The notes under the pieces: generated by a model
The model's database searches: none
What the model was told of the DNA's origin: nothing
What the model saw: only the letters and a program-made list of their open reading frames with translations
Position numbers and translations under genes: made by a program
Source of the DNA: Balanoglossus misakiensis
Lineage: Eukaryota; Hemichordata
Assembly: GCA_040954595.2 (NCBI GenBank)
Contig: CM082596.2
Span: forward strand, 2,480,001 to 2,544,000
Direction of reading: 5' to 3'
DNA length: 64,000 bases
Shown: positions 10,201 to 20,839 of the stretch, in pieces
How the letters are laid out: every line of letters starts with the position of its first letter
Position numbering within the stretch: the first letter of the stretch is position 1

Positions 10201-13200
10201 TCTGGAAATTCTAGTTAAGGTGGTAGAACTTAGGAAGAATGCCTGTCTGGTCTTCAGTACGGTCAGCTTACCCGAAGATGTCTTAATGGTCAAACCATGC
10301 ACCGTCTGACAGTGTCGTGCTAGGTGGGCTTTTAGTTTGAACTCCTGTAACAGCAAGAGATTGCAAATTACTATCATGCCATGCAAGTTCGGTATCTAGT
10401 CCCCGGAATGGAATTTCTAAATCCCAGAAAAGATATCAGTTGGGTTGGGGAGTGACTGGGTATAATTTGTATGTTGTTCTTAATTTCAATTTTCGAAATT
10501 ATCTACATGTGCTCGGGCATGAAGGTTTGATTTCAAGAACAAAAGGAAATGCAGTATGACTTCAGACAAACATCATCAAATATACAATCCCATTAATAAC
10601 TACGTTCTTGCTGAAACAGTTTTCAAACTTACAATGTTTACACACACAAATGATTCACTTTTTTTGTTGTTTTGCATACAAATCCAACGAGGCTCCATGT
10701 TTTGATGACTACACAAATATATCGACACAAAAAGACGAAGCCAACCTTGCCACAACCACTGATGGTACACCGATACGGCCGATGTGCACTCATGTGGGCA
10801 GCCAGACGTTCCTGTCGGTAGAAAGCTTTGTTGCACACAGTGCACGCATACTGCGGCTCCTGGCTGCGATTTGGAATCGGACGGTCTCCCTCTGGAGTGG
10901 AAAGTTGGAAAGGAAACGACTTAGCTGTATGGAAGGTTACTATAAAACACACTGCACTGGGGGACCTCTTCTGCTGGGGGTTAGTGACGGTTACATTGGA
11001 CTGCATGTTATGGTGATGCTACAAAGGTCAGTCTCCATGGTGGCAAAGGTCAAACCACACCGTGACATTGGACTTGTCTGACACCTGCCTGAAACAATAT
11101 CTATATCAGAGTTGTCTCTTCATCCTACAGGGTCACATGCTGAACAGATTCTGGAGGAAGGGATGGACCAGGAAGAAGTTGACGAGTAACTATCCAACAC
11201 CTCATGTGCTGTTCACCTCAGATTTCTCTGTCCAGTACAGCCAATTTAACAGCCAGACTGCAGCCTATCATATACTACACTCTGCACTTGACAATACTCA
11301 AACTGACTGAGAATGACACTAGATCTCCCAAGAGACAACAATTATCATGTAAACTACCTTCTGGAAATCACAGACATATCAACAACTTCCTTATATTTGT
11401 ACACAAAGGTTGGTATTTACAGTTATTATGGTAACATGTCTACATGTGATGAATTGGGACTTTATGGATTATGGAGGGGGTTTCTGCGGCACAGGTTTTA
11501 ATAGGTTTGGGCTTTACATACAAGCAAGACAGGGTTACACGTTGGACTGAGTTGCAGTTATTCATGCTTTGGAATGGCTTGGGCAGTTTAGAAAGGTGCA
11601 GTCTTCTCAGCATTTATCAGAGTAACTTGAAATGACATAGGAAAGTCTGCCGTCCAATCACACCAAGAACCCCTAATGTTTGATAAATAGACCCTGCCTT
11701 GCCAAATTGTACTATCTACAGTTCTACAGTCGGGATTTAACAACAGAGTAGTTGTGAAAAGATGTCAAACAAGACTAGGATTTCTACACGAGTGTGTGTA
11801 CATCTTGTTTATTTCCCAGTGTCTCCACCACATGTTAAATTCTACACCTGTAAAATGAAGTGTGAGAAGCAAGCGTGTGCAATGAGAGGGGTGTGTAGTA
11901 AGTAGGTCATGTAGGAGGGTGAGGGGGACAAGACGAGGGAGGGACAAGACAAGCACCACCACCAATAACAACAAAAGGAAGGAAACATGCAAGGGGGAGA
12001 GGGGGAGCCATGAAGCAAAAGCACAGCCAGCCAAAACACCAAAGTCAGCATTCCTACCTGGAACGGAACCATCAACAACGCGATTGGGTATAGGCCTATC
12101 TCCATCTGTGGAAAACAGTCACAAAGATGAGACAGAATGTTTAATCTCCAACTTCGGCAAGGTTGACATACCCCTGTCCAGTCAAAGTTAAAACCACTAA
12201 AGTTTGTAACAATGACAATCTTGAGTTATTTTCACTGGTGTCCTTCATTACCATAGGTTAAAACCCAAGTTTCCATTATTATGCATCATTGTCACTGCAA
12301 TAAAAACTTCATATATGCCTGCACATATGTGATATTACAGCCTGTTCACTTCAATTTCTGCCAAACATCTCCAGCTCTCCATGACCAGAATTCCTGAGCT
12401 GAAACAATGAGGCTGGCTCAAACCATGGAAAGTAAAGAGTTAGACCCCACTTTCTCATACACTGTGTTGATGAGGTAATGTTATGCATAAACGTCAGAAC
12501 TTTAGAACCAGCACTAGAGGTAAATAATGGTGACCAACATACATGTAATGTCTAGCTACAGAGAGTACTTCTATGTTTCTGAAATAGCCATCTCATACAA
12601 CTGCCCTGGACGATAGCATTTTGCCTCACAGAGGTGTGAATCTGGTCGATCACAGTATAAGCACACGAACACCTATGCAGCTCCCAAAACAAACCAGGAC
12701 CACAAACTGATACAGCTGTACATAGATTCCACTCACCCAATCTGGTAGGCATCTTGAGGCCACCGTACTTCTTCCAATATATCCAGCAGGCAGCACACAG
12801 TCGGCACTGCATGTTGGCCGGACCCCAGGAGTACCACTGATAAGATGAACCTGCTGTTTGAGCACAGATCAAAACACACCATTCAAAATTCAACAGCAAC
12901 TCAAACAGATCTCAACGCAGCTATCACTATTTATGTAACACATGTTATCAAAGACACAATGCAAGCTAGTTCATCATTAGCAGTAGATAGGTGTCAACAA
13001 GGACATGTTCCACTGCACTGAATTATTTCTATGTGTCATATCAAACATTTTCACTGAGTATGGAAGTACCTCACTCACCATAGCAGCTTTCACAAGCTCG
13101 GCCGCCCGCACTGGGTTGCTGGATACCCGGCTTATTACTGATTTGGTTGGGATTTGGTTTATTACTGCAAAGGGAAGCAGACAGTGCAACCATGTTTATA

Positions 13201-16200
13201 TACATACAACCATCACCTGACAAAATTTACAATTTTCATAACAACCACTCCATTTGAGAATAACTGGTTCACAATCACCCACTGCCTGCAGCTACTTACT
13301 AATTTGGGATGTAGACTTGTTTGAGTTTGCTCTCTGCTTCGGCTGCTTTCAGTCGTTTCTGCTGCACGTATCTGTCTGTGGTCTTCCACATGTAATAATA
13401 TTCTATTATACTAGGCAGTGACTTCCACGGAAGCTGTAACACAAAGTGACGAGAGTCAGAGGTTAAGCATGCAACAATCTACCTGTTGTGAAACATTCCG
13501 TGATGGAGTGCTACTACATGGGGTAAGTGAATAATAATTCTGTTACTTACAAAGTCTTGTCTGATATCGTTAAAATCTTTTCCATATTTTTCTAAGGCTT
13601 CTTCAAATAAATTAGCTTCTGAGGCAGACCACTCTTCCATCTGATCCCGGCACAAGACGGGACCGGCCTGAGGAACCAGGCTGGATATCGCCTTGGCAAT
13701 GTCGTAGTTATTTCTGTGCAGCACATCCATAGCATGGAACTGTAAATAAGCAAATGAAATTGATATAAGTCAAGTTTTGTTGAGAAGTCATTCCTCTACC
13801 TTGTTCGAAGCTTTAAAGATGATTTTGCTATGAATCGAGAAAGAAAAGACTGTCTGTTGCAATCAGCAAAGAATACAATGAAGGAATCTTTTCCCAGTTC
13901 ACCCACTAAACTAGCTAGCACCTAACTTATTACTTACCAGTGTCACATCTCTGGACGATGCAGCTGCACTCATATGAAGACTAGGTTGGCGTACTGAACT
14001 GCTGCAATCTAACGCTCTGGCAAACGTCCCAACAGACCTGCAGGAGCGATAAAGTTTGGTCATATCATCAGAAGTCCATTATGTTGAAAGTTTCACACAA
14101 TCACTTATCAACAAACTGGTCACCTTGTTGGGCTGAATATGACAAGATTTTGGAAACGTACCTTGCTATGATCATAAACTGATCAATCTGTCTGTCTGTC
14201 AGTCCTCCGAGGGTGTTATACTGCAATACCTCCATTTTGGTTAAATCCCTTTCATCTGACTCGCCTGCAAATATTGATACATACATCATGTAAATACATT
14301 GATGTGGAAATAGACATACAATATTCTGGCTATAATTTACACAACTATTCTGCACATTAGAAAATGCTGACTCTCATACCTTCTTTTAACATTGGTGGTA
14401 TATCTGCCTGATACCTTGGACCGACCCTAATTTCCCCTTTGTCTGCTAGCAGTGTCTTCTGTTGTGGATCATATACCAGTGAATAAAAGAAAATATCCTA
14501 AAATAGGAACAAATATTTACATATTAATTGTGAAAAAAGACACATCAATTGCTTGATGTCAGAACACATAATTCGTCACACATCACCTTAAAAAACTTAC
14601 CTCTTTTAACAGATATGATTGTAGAGACTCTGTCTCATTGAGAAGTGTGACTATACATTTTCCTCGTATATGCGTTGCCGGCAGTGTGTCTAACTGACGT
14701 GATAGGAACAGTTCCCTATGTTTCAGTTGATGTCGTTCTTTCTCGGATAAATCCTGGAAGTCCGCCTCTTGCTCTTCTTCAAGTGAAACTGAAACGAGAC
14801 GGCGTCACATTTTCAATTAAAATACCCAATCTCCAGCAGATCAAAATAGACTGTAGTGACCTTTTTTCCATTACTTTTTATCCGAGGCAGACTAACACCA
14901 TATGGAAGCACTGATCTATAAAAAGGTCAAATTATAGACAAATGACCTTTGACATCAAAATATACTAATTAGCTCGCACTACCGATCAAGACTGAGTTCG
15001 CTGTAAATTCAACCTTGTGAAAAACTTTCTCAGCAGCAAAATTTGGTATGGGCAACTGATTTTCAATGTCACAAAAAGAGCCAAAAGCCTACAACAAGGG
15101 GCACGTGACATGACACACGGTCTCTTGCAGCTTAAAACCTTGAGAGAGTGAAGCTGTATTGTCTGAAGAGTCTGATTTATTTTCCCCCTCTTCTATTCAA
15201 ATGGAAATATGATACTGCTGTAGCTGTAAAGCAAAATCCTTTTTATCTTCTATTTCGCCCCCGAGCAATATATGCAGTTTTTGAGTTGAAGTAGCCACAC
15301 AAGAAATATCTAGATAACGAACTGTGGACAATTGGAAAAGGCAATTCAGAGATTTAAGATGGCAAAGCAGGCACGATCAGAATTATTTGAATGATTCGGG
15401 ACAGTACTTCAGTAACTGTAGTATTTCAAGCTTCTAAGTTTAGACAGATTGTGATAATCTACCGTTTTCATATAGACTGCTTTAGGACATTCTACTTAAT
15501 GAACCATATTAACCGGCTCACAAGTCTCCGAATTATAAAATTGAGATATAATGTACTTATATTACACTTACAAACGGTAGGAACACGCTATAAAACTGTC
15601 GAGAGAATGATCACTCTGTGTATAAATCATTATGTATATTTTGAAATATTTCAACATAAAATATCATTCCATCCCAAATAACACAATTATTCAGTTTAAC
15701 TCGTATAATTTATCCTAACTAATCTCATATTTCCTCAAAAATATGAATATTTCAGCCAAAAACCACTGGAAAACTATCGACCAATCAGCCGGCAGCGCCG
15801 CCGCAAACTCATTACATATGCAGCGACATCGACCAATCAAAAAAGTTTCCCAAATTGATCCTAAAGACTAATAAAGGCATTCAAACATGACATTTTTTAC
15901 CCATTTTTATTCAAGTTGACAAAAAGAAATTTTTCAGTTAGATTACAATTGACCATGACATACAAGTTTTAAAATTTCAATATTGAGATTGTCCACTTAC
16001 TTTGATGCTTGTCCGCAAGTTGAATAAGTGAACTTGATATATCCCTTCTTCGATAAAAACAGACAACTTTTGCTTCCACATTGCCATTTGGTGTCTGCGA
16101 TTAATCAATAAGTCTCAGTAAGTAAACTATTTTTTCACTTCGTATGGCCATTCCCAGCATTATAAAGGTCTGGCAAACAGAGAAATATAGTGTATATCAA

Positions 16201-16933
16201 TGATATTTAAGTTCAAAATAACATTATGGAAGTACAAGATGCAATCAAAGTATAGGAGGGTACCTTGTTTAATTCTTCAATTCTTCGTATAAGATACGGT
16301 TGGGAGGAGGATGTCTCGAAATAAACGTAATCTGTGGAAGGAATATGAGAAATTGAGACAAAAAATGTGGGGCCATTGTTCGTGTTGTTTAGACGGTGGT
16401 CACTAGATATCATTCCGCGCCGAGCAAAAACATAGTCCACGCAGACGCAAATGTGGCCAGTTTCAGTCGATTTCATCCAAAACAGGACACAAAACTCAGG
16501 GTAGGCGATGCATTTAATACTATATTCGGGGTGATCTGGGAACATGAACGGTAAATATGGCCAAATGTCGGCCGCAACGGGAGTGCCGCTTCACGCCCTA
16601 CGCACTCTGTCACTTGTCCACCATTTTCTCACGACTCAGTCACCAAATGTCGCCAAGTGATCAATTTCTCGACATGAGGTTTATTTCATCGCAAATCGTA
16701 AATCTTGCGTACTTCTGAAATCGACAGCTCCGATCGATTTTAGCGACGGTCAACAAATTCATAAAGCCAATTCTAGGGTCTTCTGATCAAAGCGTGGGTC
16801 ACGATCACGCTATCCAACCAACCCACCACCCGGCATAATATCCTATGAGCCAACCCCTACTTTTACAATAGGTACGCGTACGCTCGCTCGCGCTCTCGCA
16901 CTCACCTCCAACTCGGTACATATTCGCCGCCAT
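7279..16933 (-). CDS. MTA: Metastasis-associated protein (MTA1/2/3 family), NuRD subunit, complete
   Basis: Scaffold of the NuRD complex that recruits HDAC1/2 through ELM2-SANT; nuclear. Twenty minus-strand exons: 16906-16933, 16264-16331, 16001-16094, 14601-14788, 14380-14497, 14162-14264, 13938-14037, 13551-13739, 13300-13433, 13079-13164, 12737-12853, 12058-12105, 10746-10891, 10116-10344, 8967-9176, 8671-8757, 8287-8358, 7891-7958, 7579-7712, 7279-7411. They total 2352 nt in one frame (783 aa; human MTA1 is about 715). BAH starts [15 protein letters not shown], as in vertebrates. ELM2 is roughly 160-250; SANT roughly 268-315 ([20 protein letters not shown]). GATA-type finger C365-X2-C368-X17-C386-X2-C389. 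Unusually, two C2H2 fingers follow (441-489). The KTRQAFFL...TRISRR block, [15 protein letters not shown] and C-terminal EPIVIDDD match MTA1. Assignment to one vertebrate paralog is not justified; probably the single pre-duplication gene. Confidence 0.95.
7765..7862. repeat. Degenerate TG/CA microsatellite in an MTA intron
   Basis: The sequence is rich in TGTG and TATG steps, with interrupted repeats such as GTGTGTGTCCGTATG. It lies between MTA exons 7579-7712 and 7891-7958. A simple-sequence tract only. Confidence 0.5.
10116..10344 (-). other. MTA exon carrying second half of C2H2 finger 2 and the KTRQAFFL block
   Basis: The exon starts in phase 0 with [18 protein letters not shown], completing a finger whose cysteines (C-T-I-S-G-C) end the previous exon. 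The pattern is C-X4-C-X12-H-X4-H. It continues into [19 protein letters not shown], which aligns with human MTA1 KTRQAFYLHTTKLTRIARR. The zinc finger is thus physically fused in one exon to a core MTA segment and cannot be an unrelated neighbouring gene. Confidence 0.88.
10746..10891 (-). other. MTA exon encoding EGDRPIPNR plus C2H2 finger 1
   Basis: It enters in phase 1 and leaves in phase 0. It begins E-G-D-R-P-I-P-N-R, then carries finger 1 (C441-X2-C444-X12-H457-X3-H461), a short HRPYRC linker and the two cysteines of finger 2. The donor is AAG followed by GTTGGC, a weak 5' splice site. The first nine residues repeat those of the exon at 12058-12105. Confidence 0.82.
12058..12105 (-). other. 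48-nt symmetric cassette exon of MTA (DGDRPIPNR), duplicate of next exon's start
   Basis: The exon is phase 1 to phase 1 and 48 nt long, so it can be included or skipped without a frameshift. It encodes [19 protein letters not shown] acceptor and GTAGG donor are visible. The same GDRPIPNR motif opens the next exon, and human MTA1 has a single D-G-E-R-P-G-P-N-R at this place. A partial tandem exon duplication is the simplest explanation. Confidence 0.75.
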
Positions 16934-17352
16934 TCTGACCAGTTTTACTTGAATACCCTTCCCGAGTTATAATGTAGGTATCCTAAACCATATAGGACCG
17001 ATATATTCCCACCTGCGATCGGCGAAGTGGAATTAGGTGCGGACACGGATCACAAAGAGCTCACCATTCCCGTGCCCGTTTTCTTCCTTTCTCCCGATGA
17101 CGTCACGTGTCCTTCGGAAATCTTCGTCGCTGGGGGCCCAAAACAAAACTGCATCTTACTAATTACAATTAAGATAATTTTTCACCCATGCAAATGTTCA
17201 TATGCCACCAACACACCAAATTATAAACAAAAGTATAAATATTTCCCAAACACTTTCAAGGAAATATACCCAGGTGCTGAGCTCCATCACTGGTCGATAA
17301 AGTTCGGGTACTTCCGGAGTTCGTTCGGCTCATACCGGTTGCCATGGGTAAC
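16934..17352 (-). promoter_or_regulatory. MTA promoter region: CRE overlapping E-box, and RFX X-box
   Basis: At 17098-17109 a full CRE (TGACGTCA) overlaps a CACGTG E-box, 165 bp upstream of the MTA ATG. At 17338-17352 GTTGCCATGGGTAAC is a close match to the palindromic RFX X-box. The start codon context is GCGGCG-rich. No TATA box was seen, which suits a housekeeping promoter. Motifs are read directly; use by MTA is inferred from position. Confidence 0.55.
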
Positions 17353-20300
17353 GGGAATTAGGGAGGCAGTTTTGCCGATATCCAAGCCGGGGGGGGGGGG
17401 ATGAAGGTCACGTGACTATGTCATAGATAAACGCGGCAATCGACAATTGTTGTGGGTGACGGTTTGAGAAATCCACAACGGGAGACAGTGGGAGAGGCCC
17501 CACAAAACCCATGTATGTTGCACCTACACAGTGCACGTGCACCTTTCAGAAAAACAGCCCATGGTCTAATAAAAGGCAAACAAACACTGGCCTCCCTGAG
17601 CTTGTAGACTAGCAACCCCCTGCTCTCACACCATTTAAGACACGCTTCCAACATGAATTTAGACTGCTACGACATGTCTTAAACTTGTCGCAGTAACTCT
17701 GAAAAAATTAAAAAGAGGAAAAAGCCTAGGCCTATGAGCCAGCCGGCCTACCAAAATCGATGGATCCGAAACATACGGTTGTCCCTTAAAACCCACTTGG
17801 GAAGCATCGCGAATGATTGGTTGGCATTTTGCCAAGACATAATGCGATAGATGGTTTGTTTAGTTGTTGATCTTTGGTTGTGCTGTTACTGCAGTTTCGG
17901 TACTGTCACACAGCAACCATCTCCTAGGCCTAACAAGTCACTGTTGTCTTTGAACTTCACCGTTGATCACCAAATTCTCAAATGCACCTTTCATATTCAA
18001 CTTTATTCGTGAATGGTTTTGATAGCGTGATAACAAAATCAGAAGCCGATGGCCTTGATTTGTCCACAAATGAATTTCATCTTACTTGATAGTCAAAAAT
18101 AAACTTCAGGCCCAAAATGACCTAAACGTCATATCTCCATCACCATCCCTTTTTCAGTTTTTATCTAACTTCTTGTAAAATACACAAAATATATAATCTG
18201 ATGTCCCAAACTAACCAAGCAGCAAAACTATCTTATGAAACTGGATGCATAGCTAATTTATGAGATCGGGAAGTATCGTTTAAAACTTGCCATATTGAGA
18301 TTGGCAAATCTGTTCACCTCCGTTTATTTTAATCAGTGATAAATTTACCATGGTGACCATTTCTTCTTGTTGCTTAGGGATGATACCTCATCAGTGCCGC
18401 TTCCTCACATCATGAGTGTTGCAGCGTTCCAAGTCATGCTATGGGATTGGCTACATTTATCCCCCAAGAAAATAGGAAAGGTAGGTTGTCTTGGTTACCG
18501 AGCTATATAAATAACTTGATAACTTCAGGATGCGGGTCATCATGACGACATTGGTATATTGTTTTTTTCTCAAAACTAGTAGGCCTAAATGACTCAGGGA
18601 TGTATTACACGGTACGCACCATGATGCCTTATTTGAACCACAGCCTCCGTACCCGTGTGACGTCACGTCTCTTATGACAACGCCCAGATGTTGTGATATC
18701 TATGGCGAGACGAGACAGAACGATGTCATTTTTGTTGTTTTATGGGTCATCCGCTTTATAGTTGGTCTAAACATTGACCGGGGATTCGTCACCAATGAAG
18801 TGTGGGATATATGTGGTGTGAAACTTGTTGGAGGGGTACACCCCCGGGGTACACCACACGAAACTTCATCCATGATCCGAAATAAACAAATAAACAAATC
18901 AATAAACAACAGGCAAGTCAGCTAATCAAGTATTCATCTAGCAGAAGCTGAAATAAATATTAGTCATTTTGTTTTTCTCTTTGCAAATGTTGTGCTTATA
19001 CTCCGTCTGGTAGGAATGTGACGATAAATTAGCAAAAAATCAAGTATTTTTTAATGTGGGACCTTCTGCGATAAAGGGTCGTGTTGGGTACTCATTTATT
19101 CATTCTGTTCTTCCGTGTTCACGTGATTGGCGCGTGAGAACCGCCACATACTTCATACGCCATCGCCAGAAGGTGGCCACATCGAATGAATTTTGTGTTT
19201 AATTTCGATGCTCAAATCAGTTTGATGGGTCGTGCTGACAGTCGAGTAAACGCGCATGCGCGAACTCTTGTCTGTAAACACCTTCGAATACATGAATGTC
19301 ATGCATGCACATCTCCTGTCGGATCAATGGGTCACGTGGTACAGTAGAGTGTGGTTTATCACAGTTGGGGTGAATGCATTACAAGTACTCTATAAGTATC
19401 ACTAACATACTCATTTCAATATAAGTTTATGCAAATATAATCATTTTATAAATCTTAATATCATATTTACAGAGCTGGTAGTCTATTTTCTCAGTCCACT
19501 GGTTCCCCATATCTGTCTGTTTATCGATTCTAGACTTATGGCCACTCGACACACACTCAATACGACAAATTCGTTTCGTTTTGTTCTGTGCTTCAACGGT
19601 TAATCAGATTCTGTAAAAGTGTTGGAAAATGTCGCAGAGAAAAAAGGTTTATGTATATTTTACCAGGACAACTGTACACTTTCCAAAAATAACGCTTGTA
19701 TGTGTGGATGAGTAGATTTTAGTTTTAATAATTTTGCACCAAAAGGCAAGAGCAATCTTAACTAAACCCCGACTTTGGTGCCTCTCGGATGATCATGCAT
19801 GGCTCCCGGTTGCCATGGAAAGTTTAAGTGGTATGAACGAACTTATTTAGATAAATCAAGTTTAATTTCTTCTTCGTTTTTACATGATGAAAAAGACCTG
19901 AAAACTTTTTTGTCCTGAGTATTAGATGTACGTGACTGTAATTGTCCTTAGTCCATGTCGCAAAACCAACAAGCGCACGTCATAAATGCCAAAGTGTCGC
20001 GCAAGTTTTCGAATCACGAAAGTCTAATTTCTGGTCGGTGGAGGACTCCAACACAGAAGCAAGAGATTTTACCGCAGAACACGGATACTTGTGAAACCCG
20101 GGAAAATAGCAGAGGCTGTGTGAATGTGTCAGTTAATTAACTGCCAATGTCTATTTAAAGTACCGCAAAGTTATGACGTGCAAATGGGACAAAATTACCA
20201 TGACAACGACACTGAATAGTTATTTGTCTGGCTTGAAAATTTGATCTCAATAATGGGATTTCAGCAGCGTGGGTTTAGAATAAAAGGCCACTGAATCTGA

Positions 20301-20600
20301 TTATGCCTGATTTTTTTTTCTGGAAACCTAAAACAAAAAGACAACAGAACAAATAATTAGTTTTTCGCACATAAAAGGGAATTTTCGTTTATGCACACAA
20401 CCTGCTGCTGGACTTCATGCATAGTGATTGAAAAAAAAATCAATTTCAAGTTATAGACATGATTTTTGTCGTCAATTAATGTGTAGAGAGACAAATGGAA
20501 TACCAATTAAATGGGTTAAAATTAAGCGATAAAACATCAATGAGACTATAATACAGCAGGAGACATGAACACATAAGTATGATGAAAAATAAAGCGCTAT
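17353..20600. other. Intergenic region between divergent MTA and KIF16B
   Basis: No family-recognisable coding sequence on either strand. Contents: a run of 12 G (17389-17400), another full CRE at 18658-18665 followed by CG, an NRF1-type GCGCATGCGC at 19252-19261, and an X-box-like GGTTGCCATGG near 19807. Open frames up to about 80 codons show no conserved motif. Confidence 0.6.
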
Positions 20601-20648
20601 CTGACGAAATACGAGTAAAGAGGTCTGTTCTGAAATTGTTAATTTCGC

Positions 20649-20668
20649 GACGTCACCTACGTGACGTC
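20649..20668 (+). promoter_or_regulatory. Paired inverted CRE sites upstream of KIF16B
   Basis: GACGTCAC and GTGACGTC form a perfect 8-bp inverted repeat around CTAC, and the right half extends to the full CRE TGACGTCA at 20662-20669. It lies about 175 bp before the KIF16B ATG. CRE sites also occur at 17098 and 18658 on the MTA side, so the divergent pair may share CREB/ATF input (inference). Confidence 0.55.
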
Positions 20669-20839
20669 ATTGCTCTGTCTAACGAGTCAGGTGACAGTCA
20701 TGTGACGAAAAAAAATGGCAGCCGACATCGACAACAGCAGTCAGCATTGCGGAGCTGTGTAAAATATTCATGAGTTGATTACCTCTTCCCAGAGAAAAAT
20801 AATACACCTTCCGCGAGATCGGGCGTTTGCTCACACAGG

